From: Pandoraea fibrosis
GTDB lineage: Bacteria > Pseudomonadota > Gammaproteobacteria > Burkholderiales > Burkholderiaceae
Direction of reading: 5' to 3'
Assembly (NCBI RefSeq): GCF_000807775.2
Contig: NZ_CP047385.1
Coordinates: forward strand, 4,836,001-4,900,000
DNA length: 64,000 nucleotides
Part shown: piece after piece, positions 26,175-34,501 of the stretch
Layout of the letters: each line of letters starts with the position of its first letter
Numbering within the stretch: the stretch's first letter is position 1
Translations under genes and position numbers: made by a program
Notes under the pieces: model-generated
Seen by the model: the letters and a program-made list of their open reading frames with translations, nothing else
Databases searched by the model: none
What the model was told of the DNA's origin: nothing

Positions 26175-27023
26175 TTACGACGCCAGCAGGAACTGGTCGA
26201 CGAGTTGATTGAATACGTCCGCCTTTTCCCATTGCGCCCAGTGACCGCATTTCGAAAACACATGCAGATCGGCGTTTGGAATCAACTTGAGCAGAATGAA
26301 CGACATGTCGAGCGGCAAAACCTTGTCTTCGCGTCCCCAAATCAGGAGCGTCCGATGTGTCAGGCCCGCCAGGTTTTCTCGCCATAGCTCATTCCTGGGG
26401 TTCGCCGCCTGGCGCCTCAGAGGAGGATTTTTCAGCGTCTGTGGAGACTGCGCCGTTGCGAGTCGCTCTTCCAGCAGGCTCTCGGTGATGACGGAGGGGT
26501 CGTAGACAAGCAGGTCGACGACCTTGCGCAGCTTCTCGAGCGAGGGGCCCTCCCCTTCGTAGAAGTCCAGCATCCGCTGCAAGCCCTCTGACGGGAACGT
26601 CGACGTTGCACCGATACTTCCACCAGGGCCCATGAGAATCAGGCGGTCAACCCTTTCCGGGTGATCCAGTGCGAGCCGCAGCGAAATACCCCCGCCAAGC
26701 GAATTACCGACGAGACTCACTTTGCCGATGTTCAACGCATCCATCAGTTCCAGTACGGCGCGGGCATTTGCGCCGTAGATTCCGGCTTCATCGACAGGAC
26801 GTGCCTCAGACTGACCGTAGCCGGGCAGATCGATGACAATGACGCGGCGGTTGCGCGACAGAGGGCCGGCATTGCGGCGGTAGTTGCTCCATCCATAAGC
26901 TCCCGGCCCCCCGCCGTGGATCAGAATGAGCGGAGGCGTGTCGCCTGCTCCTGCATCCTGATAATGAATCCGGCCAGCCGCACTGTTTAGGTACCGACTC
27001 TCCCATTGCTGTTCTTCGATCAT
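26175..27023 (-). CDS. Alpha/beta hydrolase, meta-cleavage product (C-C) hydrolase
   Basis: Protein of 282 residues in the BphD/MhpC/CmtE family. Oxyanion motif ILIHGGGPGAYGWSNYRRN; nucleophile Ser108 in VGNSLGGG; Asp233 in WGREDKVLP; His261 in CGHWAQWE. The ATG at 27023 has AGGAG at proper spacing; the GTG at 27032 sits against the same site. It should cleave the carbon chain of a ring-fission product into 2-hydroxypenta-2,4-dienoate and a carboxylic acid. Those products match the hydratase at 12151 and the CoA module. Confidence 0.93.
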   Translation of the reverse strand: MIEEQQWESRYLNSAAGRIHYQDAGAGDTPPLILIHGGGPGAYGWSNYRRNAGPLSRNRRVIVIDLPGYGQSEARPVDEAGIYGANARAVLELMDALNIGKVSLVGNSLGGGISLRLALDHPERVDRLILMGPGGSIGATSTFPSEGLQRMLDFYEGEGPSLEKLRKVVDLLVYDPSVITESLLEERLATAQSPQTLKNPPLRRQAANPRNELWRENLAGLTHRTLLIWGREDKVLPLDMSFILLKLIPNADLHVFSKCGHWAQWEKADVFNQLVDQFLLAS

Positions 27024-27057
27024 TTGATCCACTCCTGATTTTCAATCGATAAGACGG

Positions 27058-27810
27058 TCATAGCATCGTGCTGCCGCCATTGACGCTGAACACCTGACCG
27101 GTCACGAACCTCGCTTCATCCGACGCCAGGTAGGTCACCATCGACGCGACTTCATCGGGGTCCCCCGCCCGGCCTTTCGGAATGACCTCTTCCATGAGGC
27201 GCACCTTGGGGTTACCTGCTGCCCGGGCCTCCTCCACACGTGGGGTCGCGATCATGCAGGGCGCCACCACGTTGGCTGTAATGTCGAGATGCGCGAATTC
27301 GCGCGCTATGCCGGTTGCAATGGCGTGAACGCCACCTTTCGCCGCGTTGTACATCGCGTGATCAATCAGGCCATTGCGCACAGAGTCAGCGCCGATGTTG
27401 ACGATCCGGCCGTATCCGCTCTGCACCATGAGCGGCAGCGCGAACCGAGTACACCAGACCGTCGTCCACAGATTCCGGTCGACCGTCGTGCGCATCGTGT
27501 CCGGCGTGTGCTCAAGAAATGGGAGGATGATTCCTCCGCCTGCGTTGTTCACGAGAATGTCGAGTTTCCCGAAGGGCGTCTCGCGAGCGCGCTCGACGCA
27601 CGCGAGCGCAACCTCAGGCTGACTGAGATCTCCCGTCACACACACTGTCTCCACCTCGACTGTGCGAGCCGTGGCCTGCAACGCCGCTTCGTCAACATCG
27701 GCCAACAGAAGCCTTGCCCCACCGGCCGCCAGTCGACGAACGATTGCGCGCCCGATCGGGCTGGCTGCCCCCGTCACGAGCGCAACCTTGCCGGTGAACT
27801 GACTATTCAT
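27058..27810 (-). CDS. Short-chain dehydrogenase, probable cis-dihydrodiol dehydrogenase
   Basis: SDR of 250 residues: TGAASPIGRAIV, NNAGGG, Ser region VNIGADSVRNG and Tyr-X3-Lys in HAMYNAAKGGVHA, C-terminus VTGQVFSVNGGSTML. It overlaps the extradiol gene stop by 8 bp and is followed by the hydrolase. In Rieske pathways an SDR here (BenD/CmtB-like) oxidises the cis-dihydrodiol to a catechol. The match to that subgroup is by context as much as by sequence. Confidence 0.9.
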   Translation of the reverse strand: MNSQFTGKVALVTGAASPIGRAIVRRLAAGGARLLLADVDEAALQATARTVEVETVCVTGDLSQPEVALACVERARETPFGKLDILVNNAGGGIILPFLEHTPDTMRTTVDRNLWTTVWCTRFALPLMVQSGYGRIVNIGADSVRNGLIDHAMYNAAKGGVHAIATGIAREFAHLDITANVVAPCMIATPRVEEARAAGNPKVRLMEEVIPKGRAGDPDEVASMVTYLASDEARFVTGQVFSVNGGSTML

Positions 27811-28720
27811 CGGATGCCACCTCTTTCTCGATCACCCCTTTCCAGCCCATGCCCGGCTGAGGCGTCCCACCCCAGTAGTCAACCGATTCGATTCCCAGTG
27901 GCATGGCGCGAGGTTCACGGGGAGCGACCTCCGGGAATTCCTCCATGCCGAAGCTGTACTCAACCGTCAGGCCATCCGGGTCCAGGTAGTAGAGAAAGAC
28001 CGATTCCGAAGGTGGGTGCTTGCCGGGGCCGAAAACAATCGGCACGTCGTTACGTTTCAGACGATTCAGCGCAATGCCGATGTCGTCCATCGAACTCACC
28101 ATGAAGTTGATATGGTGAAACGTCGATGCACTGGCACGACCGATGCCGAAGCTGTGGTGGTAGGGATTGGGAAAGCAGCGCATGAAGGTCACCGTATCCT
28201 GAATGCGATCGGAGACACGAAAGTTCAGGCGATCGATCATGAAACGCTCGGAAGCCTCCCGATCGGGACTCCCCACCACGACGTGCCCGAGACGAGCGAT
28301 AGCCGTGTGAGACTTGACGAAAGGCTCATCCGCCGCAGCCATCCCGACATAGAACTCGTATGTCGCGCCCGTCACGGGATCGATCGCACGGATCGCGTGA
28401 CCTACCCCCAACAGTGCCAACTCGGCCTCGGGCACCGTGCTGACGGCAATCCCGGCTTCCCCAAGACTCTTGGCCACCGCGACCAACGCTTCGTGATCCT
28501 CCATTTCCCAACCGAGGCGCTTGAGGCCTGGCTGCGCGCCCCGGAAAAGGATCAGATCGTGAAGCCTGTCGCTGCAGCGAAATGAGGCCCACCCTGCGCC
28601 CCGGACGGGACCCGCGGTCAAGCCCACGATCTCCCGATAAAACCTGGCCGAACGTTCGACGTTCGTTACATTCAACGCGACGTATCCCAGCCGCTTGTAT
28701 CTGATGTCGTTCACTGACAC
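27803..28720 (-). CDS. Type I extradiol dioxygenase, BphC/CmtC-like
   Basis: Protein of about 305 residues, two vicinal-oxygen-chelate domains. Ligands His146 (ARLGHVVVG), His203 (TFHHINFMV) and Glu254 (LTVEYSFGM); catalytic His189 (PYHHSFGIG), His235 and Tyr245. These positions equal those of the enzyme at 2465-3418, so the two are paralogues or close relatives. The GTG start at 28720 (VSVNDIR) has GAGGGGA upstream; the ATG at 28813 lies too near the promoter. First gene of the eight-gene operon under the 28828-28886 promoter elements. Confidence 0.92.
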   Translation of the reverse strand: MSVNDIRYKRLGYVALNVTNVERSARFYREIVGLTAGPVRGAGWASFRCSDRLHDLILFRGAQPGLKRLGWEMEDHEALVAVAKSLGEAGIAVSTVPEAELALLGVGHAIRAIDPVTGATYEFYVGMAAADEPFVKSHTAIARLGHVVVGSPDREASERFMIDRLNFRVSDRIQDTVTFMRCFPNPYHHSFGIGRASASTFHHINFMVSSMDDIGIALNRLKRNDVPIVFGPGKHPPSESVFLYYLDPDGLTVEYSFGMEEFPEVAPREPRAMPLGIESVDYWGGTPQPGMGWKGVIEKEVASDE

Positions 28721-28827
28721 TTGACTTCCCCTCGAAGAATCACGCTTGCAATCCGTACTGGCGCCACTGCCGCCCGACTCGCGACAACCCGGCGCCGGAC
28801 TTATCCGGACCAATCATTCTTAATGGC

Positions 28828-28886
28828 TCATCCATTTGAATGGATGATGCTTTCTGACGATCCAATTCGCTACTAGAGTTTTCCCT
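28828..28886 (-). promoter_or_regulatory. Promoter elements of the Rieske/extradiol operon
   Basis: A 20-bp inverted repeat TCATCCATTTGAATGGATGA (28828-28847) is followed 22 bp later by CTACTAGAGTTTTCCCT (28870-28886). A 32-bp stretch from 28822 matches 30721-30752 at 31 positions. The operon starts about 108 bp away at 28720. The likely binders are the FadR-type protein (palindrome) and an unidentified factor or polymerase (second element). Confidence 0.7.
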
Positions 28887-29018
28887 GAATCGCGCGCAGA
28901 AGGTGCTGAGGAATCATCGTGACGCGGCGCCGCAATAAGCGGGCTGGATCAGGATCGGCGAGATGCTCGCATCGTCGCGCCAACCCCGAATGCGAGACAT
29001 CGGGGTTAAAAGCGGCGC

Positions 29019-30599
29019 TCAATGTGCTGCAGTTGCAGCATCGACGTTCGCCCCGTTGCCTACCGATCTGGTGAACCAGATCAGCGGGATCATCAGCACG
29101 AATATGACGCTCGATATGTAGAAGAAGTCGTCAAGCCCCATGACCACGGCCTGCCCCGTCACGGTCGTGTTGTACATCGCGTATGCAGTCGACTGGTCTA
29201 CGTGAAGCAAGGTTTGCAGCGCGTCGATCTGTTGGGCAAAGACGGGATTATTGACACTGGCCTGTTCGATAAGACGGGCGTGATGCAGGATCGTCCGATT
29301 GTTCCAGACGGTTGTCGAGATCGATGTCCCAACCGCCCCGCAAAATATTCTCGCAAAATTCGATAGTCCGGCGGCGGCGGGAATACGTTCCGGTGGGAGT
29401 TCGGAAAGAATGATCGCGGTTAGCGGGACGAACCATAACGCAACCGGTATGCCCTGTAGCAAGGTGGGCAGCACCAGGTGGAAGGCATCGATCTGGGAAA
29501 CATAGCTGCTGCGCAGAAAGAAAACACCTGCATAGCCTAAAAATGCCAACGTCGCCATCAGCCGGACATCGATACGAGACATCAGTCGTCCGATGGCAGG
29601 ACTGAGCAGCAAGGCAAACACACCCACCGGCGCAGTGATCTTTCCGGCATCGAAAGCGGTGTATCCCAAGTACGACTGCATCCATTGGGGCAACAGAACC
29701 AGGTTTCCAAAATAAAGCGCATAGGATACCGAAATGGCTATGGTTCCCCATCGAAAATTAACCTGTTGAAACAGCTTTATGTCAACGATCGGATGCGGCT
29801 CCGTCAACTCCCACACCAGGAAAAAAGCGAAGCAAACAAGCGCCAGGATGCCAAGCGCGACGATGACAGGCGACGAGAACCAGTCAAGATCCTCCCCCTT
29901 GTCGAGCATTACCTGCAACGCACCGACCCAGGCGACAAGCAGCCCGAGTCCGACAAGATCGATCGGCAGCTTCACGACCGGCGTTTCACGTTTCTGGTAG
30001 ATCATCCAAACGACTGAGGCCGCTGCGATGCCCACCGGAATATTGACGTAGAAAATCCACGACCAGCTGTAGTGATCGGTCAGCCATCCGCCGAGCAAGG
30101 GGCCGGCGATAGGCCCGACGGTAGCGGTCACGGCCCACAGTGACAGCGCTGTCCCCGACTTTTCCTTTGGCCATGAACTGAGCAGCAGAGCCTGAGACAG
30201 TGGAATGAGTGGCCCCGCCACGATGCCCTGAAGGACTCGGGCGCCCAGCAAAAACGGCAGGGTTGGCGCGATCCCGCACAACCACGAGGCAATGACGAAG
30301 CCCAGGATGGAACCGACGAAAAGCCTTACCTGCCCCACGCGTTGCGTGAGCCATCCGGTCAGCGGAATCGAAACCGCGTTGGCCGCCGCGAAGATCGTGA
30401 TGACCCACGTACCTTCGTCAACCGAGACACCAAGTTCGCCTGACAAACTTGGGATAGCAACGTTTGCGATCGACGTATCCAGAACCGTCATGAACGTCGC
30501 CATCGCGACAAAGATGGTAGCAATAACGAGCTGTGGTCCCGCAAGCGGCGCTTGTTGACTACGTATGGGCGCGTGCGAGGGTTCTGACGTTTGTTCCAT
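29019..30599 (-). CDS. MFS transporter, DHA2 (EmrB/QacA) family, 14 membrane segments
   Basis: Membrane protein of 526 residues with hydrophobic segments spread from about residue 25 to 510, as in the 14-TM drug:H+ antiporter-2 family. Seen: motif LDTSIANVAIPSLSGELG in helix 1, the loop WLTQRVGQVRLF, and GPLLGGWLTDHYSWSWIFYVNIPVG. DHA2 members export aromatic and lipophilic compounds, so this probably relieves substrate or intermediate stress. An importer role is possible. It has its own promoter with a near copy of the Rieske operon elements. Confidence 0.92.
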   Translation of the reverse strand: MEQTSEPSHAPIRSQQAPLAGPQLVIATIFVAMATFMTVLDTSIANVAIPSLSGELGVSVDEGTWVITIFAAANAVSIPLTGWLTQRVGQVRLFVGSILGFVIASWLCGIAPTLPFLLGARVLQGIVAGPLIPLSQALLLSSWPKEKSGTALSLWAVTATVGPIAGPLLGGWLTDHYSWSWIFYVNIPVGIAAASVVWMIYQKRETPVVKLPIDLVGLGLLVAWVGALQVMLDKGEDLDWFSSPVIVALGILALVCFAFFLVWELTEPHPIVDIKLFQQVNFRWGTIAISVSYALYFGNLVLLPQWMQSYLGYTAFDAGKITAPVGVFALLLSPAIGRLMSRIDVRLMATLAFLGYAGVFFLRSSYVSQIDAFHLVLPTLLQGIPVALWFVPLTAIILSELPPERIPAAAGLSNFARIFCGAVGTSISTTVWNNRTILHHARLIEQASVNNPVFAQQIDALQTLLHVDQSTAYAMYNTTVTGQAVVMGLDDFFYISSVIFVLMIPLIWFTRSVGNGANVDAATAAH

Positions 30600-30726
30600 A
30601 GGGAAAACGGAAGAATTCTCGGAGGCCGTGGCCGGTTCGGAAAGGCGCCCCGAGACCCCGCCCCCCTTCCCCTTTGATGCAGCCTCTGCGTTTCAAGAGT
30701 CCGAAGTGACTTCAGCGCAAAATGGC

Positions 30727-30786
30727 TCATCCATTTAAATGGATGATGCTTTTGCACAGACGCTGTCCGCTACTGGCGTTTTCCCT
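30727..30786 (-). promoter_or_regulatory. Promoter elements upstream of the MFS gene
   Basis: A perfect 20-bp palindrome TCATCCATTTAAATGGATGA (30727-30746), then CTACTGGCGTTTTCCCT (30770-30786). The spacing differs by one base from the Rieske promoter. The palindrome lies about 128 bp from the MFS start. Confidence 0.7.
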
Positions 30787-30914
30787 TAATCGCGCCTGTT
30801 TCCTCTTCGCTCAATTGGCGGCATTGCATCTACCACGCGCGTAGAGCCGGCTACGGATTGACGCGAATGAGACGAAGACATGTCGTTCTGATCAACGACG
30901 TTACGGCCTAGCCA

Positions 30915-30953
30915 CTAATGGTATTTCCCAGCTTCATTTGGGTCACCCATTAG
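30915..30953 (+). promoter_or_regulatory. Half-site and spaced inverted repeat upstream of the outer-membrane channel gene
   Basis: CTAATGG (30915-30921) and CCATTAG (30947-30953) are complementary arms. The second contains TCACCCATT, the complement of the AATGGRTGA half-site seen at three other promoters. It lies about 120 bp before the channel gene. The 475-bp gap 30600-31074 otherwise shows no gene. Confidence 0.45.
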
Positions 30954-31074
30954 ATCATGATCGACCTCGGCTCTTTCCGCGGAACCATGTCAAGTCGTCC
31001 ATTCGCGAATTCCGGACGATGCTTTTGGATCATCTCTTCGATCCTGATCGATACCAATAAAGGAAACTAAAACT

Positions 31075-32034
31075 ATGAAATGGAGACTTTTTTTGCTGAT
31101 TTCCCTCGTTGGGGCGTGCCTTACGGACCCGGCCCGTGCTTCAGAGGGTTTCATGTATGGAGGAATCACGGGAGGCGCCGATATCGGTTCCGCGTATCTA
31201 CCTCCGTCATCGGGATTCTATGGAATCCTGATGACGGACTTCGTCAATGGATCTGCCATCTACGGGAACGATGCACGCGAGGAAACCGCGGCCCGATACG
31301 GCGTGCACGTTGCAACTGGCGTTGCGGGCATCATGTACGTCTACCCCTTCAAACTCGCCGGAGGCACGCTGGCCACCACGCTCATTGACGAAGCCGGCGA
31401 ATATCACATGACAGCGTACGGCCGCTCCGGATACGTGCGCGGCGTCGCCGACTTGTACTCTGACTTGCTGAGCTGGAGCAAGCATATCGGTGGCGGCGAA
31501 GAGGACGGCCATCCCGGTAAGCGGTTGCCCTATGGCCTTACGGTCAAGCTCGCGTATTCAATGATTTTTCCCACGGGACAATACAATGTGGCGAGCCCAT
31601 GGGGATCACCTGGTCACAATGTTTTCTTTTTCATTCCGAACGCGTCGTTTAGCTACCTGACGCAACCCAATCTGCTCGGTGATGGCACTGAGTTTTCGCT
31701 GACCATCTGGTACGACATCGCAACCAAGAATCATGCGAACAACTACCAGACGGGCGATGTGGTCGATTTCGACTGGGCTGTGAGCGAACGCATCGGAAAG
31801 TGGCAGGTAGGTCTCGCTGGCAACTATGCAACGCAAGTGGCCGACGATCGGATCAACGGCGTCCCCGTTAACGGCAATGGGAACAGGCTTGGCGCGGCGA
31901 CTATCGGCCCGGTTATCGCATACCAGATTCCGGCGTGGAAGAGTCTCATCAAACTGAAGGTTGCATTGCCAATCTGGCAGCGCAACTACAACCGTGTCAC
32001 CACGGTCTTGACCACGTTCGTCAAAGAATTCTGA
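31075..32034 (+). CDS. Outer-membrane channel of the phenol/meta-pathway (MetA-pathway) family
   Basis: Protein of 319 residues. A signal peptide ends near ARA-SEG (residues 20-25). The rest is glycine/aromatic-rich alternating sequence as in beta-barrels, with repeats such as GLTVKLAYSMIFPTGQYN and WQVGLAGNYATQVADD. It ends with phenylalanine, as outer-membrane proteins do. Members of this family (Phenol_MetA_deg type) sit in aromatic degradation clusters and probably admit hydrophobic aromatics. It is transcribed divergently from the MFS exporter gene and is the only rightward intact gene between 8.2 and 53.9 kb. AAAGGAA lies 10 bp upstream. Confidence 0.85.
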   Translation: MKWRLFLLISLVGACLTDPARASEGFMYGGITGGADIGSAYLPPSSGFYGILMTDFVNGSAIYGNDAREETAARYGVHVATGVAGIMYVYPFKLAGGTLATTLIDEAGEYHMTAYGRSGYVRGVADLYSDLLSWSKHIGGGEEDGHPGKRLPYGLTVKLAYSMIFPTGQYNVASPWGSPGHNVFFFIPNASFSYLTQPNLLGDGTEFSLTIWYDIATKNHANNYQTGDVVDFDWAVSERIGKWQVGLAGNYATQVADDRINGVPVNGNGNRLGAATIGPVIAYQIPAWKSLIKLKVALPIWQRNYNRVTTVLTTFVKEF

Positions 32035-32176
32035 CCGGCGTCTCCCCTGAATTGAGTCGCGCGCCGATTCGGGGGACAACCACGTAGTCAGGAGATTGAG
32101 CATGAAGAAGCAGCTCACCGAAGATCAGCTCATTCAGGTTCTGCGAGAAGCCAATGCCGGGTTAGCTGCGGCTTAG
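32032..32176 (+). mobile_element. IS3-family remnant: left end plus truncated orfA
   Basis: A 24-codon frame at 32102-32176 (MKKQLTEDQLIQVLREANAG, ending in TAG) matches the N-terminus of IS3-type OrfA proteins (KKRFTEEQIIGVLKEAEAG). Ahead of it CTCCCCTGAATTGAGT resembles the left IS end at 45149-45172. Everything downstream of the first helix is gone. A second remnant in the same orientation lies at 45149-45560. Confidence 0.65.
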
Positions 32177-32216
32177 ACGGGCGGAAAATTCAACTGTGAT
32201 GCTCTACATTAGACAA

Positions 32217-32238
32217 AGCCGGCGCTGACGCGCCGGCT
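32217..32238 (-). terminator. Hairpin after the aminotransferase gene
   Basis: AGCCGGCG and CGCCGGCT form an 8-bp stem with a 6-nt loop, 17 bp past the aminotransferase stop on the minus strand, followed by TTTGTCT. Probable terminator. Confidence 0.6.
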
Positions 32239-32255
32239 CGCCCAAGTTGAGGCCG

Positions 32256-33395
32256 TTACCGTGACTTCGCCTGCCCCAGCGCGCTGATCTCACCCATGGC
32301 CCAGAGGAAGCGGTCCATGTGGCGCTGCAAATTCACGTCAACGCGCAGATAGCGTGCCCCAAGTCCGGGAATGTCTGTGCCGTCCTTGACGATCACGCCG
32401 CGTTTGAGCAATTCATTGAACACAAACGTCGAGTCTTGATCCTCGTTCAGGATCTCGGCAAGGAAGAAGTTCGCTTCGGACCCAGGGACAGAGCGGTATC
32501 CCTCAATCTTGTTCAGGCCATTCATCACATACGGACGCATCTCGCTAACGGTCTTTACAGCGCGGGCAACGTGCGCGTCGTCGTTGATTCCTGCAATGCC
32601 GCCCGCGATCTGCAGTTGTCCCATATTCCATGTCGGCTTGATGTTGCGCAGCGGCGTGATGAGATCCGGATTCTTCGCGATGCCAAAACCAATGCGAAGG
32701 CCGGCCAGGCCAAACGCTTTCGAGAACGTGCGAAGCACAATCAGATTGTCGTATTCATGCAGCAGCGACATACCGAAGGTCGCTGAGCTGTAGTGCACAT
32801 ACGCTTCGTCGAGCACCAGCAAGGTGTCCTTGTCCGCGGCATCGCAAATGCGTCGAACCTCGGCTTCGCTCAGCAGACGACCGCTCGGATTATGCGGGTT
32901 CGTCATGAAGGCAATGCGCGGTTTCGACTTCTTCATGGTGGCGATGTACTCATCTACCAGCGGCTCGAAGTCTTTACCCATCGGGGTGAAAACGGGGCGT
33001 CGGCCTTCACAGTTCGAGTAAATTCGGTACAACGGGAAACACGGGTTGTGCATCAACACCGGTTGGTCGACGCCCGCGAATGCTCGGATCACCATCGAAA
33101 TCACTTCCGTCTCCCCGGAACCGCAAACCACGCATTCGGGAGCAAATCCATATTTCTCGGCGATCGCCTCGCGCAATGCCTTGGCAGTCCAATCGGGATA
33201 GATCGAGAGCCGCCCCCAGGCCTCCTTGACCGCAGCTTCGGCCGCAGGCGATGCCCCGTGCGGATTCTCTGCGCTGGCCAGCTTCGCAACGTCCTCGAGC
33301 GAAATGCCATATTGCTTTGCCACATGTTCGGCGGAAAGACCGGGAACGTAGATTTCACCGGTGACGAGGGCGGAAGAACTTGCTTGCACTGACAT
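32256..33395 (-). CDS. Class I/II pyridoxal-phosphate aminotransferase, HisC-like
   Basis: Protein of 379 residues. PLP-site features: GSGETEVISMVIRAF, MTNPHNPSGRLLS, LLVLDEAYVHYS, and the Schiff-base Lys in LRTFSKAFGLAGLRIGFG. The ending RYLRVDVNLQRHMDRF carries the substrate-carboxylate Arg. Fold and motifs are those of histidinol-phosphate aminotransferases, but no other his gene is near. Beside an amino-acid importer and two MocR regulators it more likely deaminates an imported amino acid. Its promoter has two TACTAGWT-type sites. Confidence 0.9.
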   Translation of the reverse strand: MSVQASSSALVTGEIYVPGLSAEHVAKQYGISLEDVAKLASAENPHGASPAAEAAVKEAWGRLSIYPDWTAKALREAIAEKYGFAPECVVCGSGETEVISMVIRAFAGVDQPVLMHNPCFPLYRIYSNCEGRRPVFTPMGKDFEPLVDEYIATMKKSKPRIAFMTNPHNPSGRLLSEAEVRRICDAADKDTLLVLDEAYVHYSSATFGMSLLHEYDNLIVLRTFSKAFGLAGLRIGFGIAKNPDLITPLRNIKPTWNMGQLQIAGGIAGINDDAHVARAVKTVSEMRPYVMNGLNKIEGYRSVPGSEANFFLAEILNEDQDSTFVFNELLKRGVIVKDGTDIPGLGARYLRVDVNLQRHMDRFLWAMGEISALGQAKSR

Positions 33396-33432
33396 GACTG
33401 CACTCCTGTTTGGGTACCACGTTGATTGATAT

Positions 33433-33488
33433 GTACTAGATTAATTGAGCAGAACAAGAAAATACCCAACAATCGTACTAGTTCAATA
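33433..33488 (-). promoter_or_regulatory. Two TACTAG motifs upstream of the aminotransferase
   Basis: GTACTAGATTAATTG starts at 33433 and GTACTAGTTCAATA starts at 33475, direct repeats 42 bp (four helical turns) apart. MocR regulators typically bind spaced direct repeats. The same TACTAGTTC is found at three other promoters of the module. Confidence 0.65.
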
Positions 33489-33660
33489 CAAAAATCGTTC
33501 CGTCTCCGTCGGCGCCGACCGTCAATCAGACGCGGCTCGGCGGCAGGCGAACGGATGGCCATCGCGCGCAGTGGCACACCACGTGGTTTTCAGGAAAGCA
33601 GGAGGTCTGGCGCGTTGATTCCGGGGAATTCGGAATGAGGCCAAAGCAGTGCGGCCGTCG

Positions 33661-34494
33661 TTACGACTGGTCCGGGGCAGACTCAGATGTGTTGTTGTCG
33701 CCGCGTCCAAGCGCTACGAATCCGGTCTGATGCGAGCGAGTTCCTTCGAGAGGAGAATTGCTAGCGCCGAAAAAGGCGAAGGCGATCGACAACTTTACGC
33801 TGTCGGAAAGGTTCTGCCCGGCGGCGTGAAAAAGTTGACTGTGAAAAAGCAGCACGTCACCGCGTCGCAACGCGATGCTGCATGCGCTGCGTAGCAGCGG
33901 TGCACTATCCGGATGGCTCTCAACCAGGAAAGCGGCATCATCGAGCTGAGAATCTGCGAGTACCGTCCGATGGGAAGTCGGAATGACACGAAGTGCCCCG
34001 TTGTGTTCGTTCTCATCGCCCAGTGCAAGCCAGGCCACGACAAGCTCGGCGCGCTTGAAAGACCAATACCGAATGTCTCGATGCCATCCGGTCTTGCTGC
34101 CGAAATGAGGATGTTTGGTCATCACGCAGTTGTGATGTGCCAATGTCAGACAGACCTCTTCGTCAAGAAGCGTGGCGACGGTGTTTACCAATTGCGGGCT
34201 GGAAGCCCAGCGGCGAAACGCCTCGTGACGACCATAAGCGTTACGCAACCGGCGGATGGTATTCCCGCCGGTCGCCTCGCGCGAGGCCGGTGCCCCCGCA
34301 TATCCTACGTCTGCTTCGAACTCAAGAGGCGGGGCCGGATGGCGCAGCTCTGCGCGTGTCACAGCCTCCAGTTCGTCGCAGGTTTGTTCACTCGCAATGC
34401 CTCTCAGAACCACGAAGCCATTCGACGAGAACGCCTGTTGGAGTCGTTGCATCGTGAGATGATCTGGCTCGAATTCGAGCGCTTGCGAGAGCAT
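33661..34494 (-). CDS. Phytanoyl-CoA dioxygenase (PhyH) family Fe(II)/2-oxoglutarate oxygenase
   Basis: Protein of about 277 residues. The iron-binding His-X-Asp is in TGWHRDIRYWSF, the distal His in HSQLFHAAGQNLSD, and a likely 2-oxoglutarate-binding basic residue in the following strand. ALRVIPTSHRT is the usual PhyH loop. The start at 34494 follows the MocR stop by 7 bp, suggesting coupling, but no clear Shine-Dalgarno is seen; 34452 is an alternative. PhyH enzymes hydroxylate free or carrier-bound acids including amino acids (EctD). With the importer and aminotransferase it may hydroxylate the imported substrate. Confidence 0.85.
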   Translation of the reverse strand: MLSQALEFEPDHLTMQRLQQAFSSNGFVVLRGIASEQTCDELEAVTRAELRHPAPPLEFEADVGYAGAPASREATGGNTIRRLRNAYGRHEAFRRWASSPQLVNTVATLLDEEVCLTLAHHNCVMTKHPHFGSKTGWHRDIRYWSFKRAELVVAWLALGDENEHNGALRVIPTSHRTVLADSQLDDAAFLVESHPDSAPLLRSACSIALRRGDVLLFHSQLFHAAGQNLSDSVKLSIAFAFFGASNSPLEGTRSHQTGFVALGRGDNNTSESAPDQS

Positions 34495-34501
34495 CTGCCG
34501 A

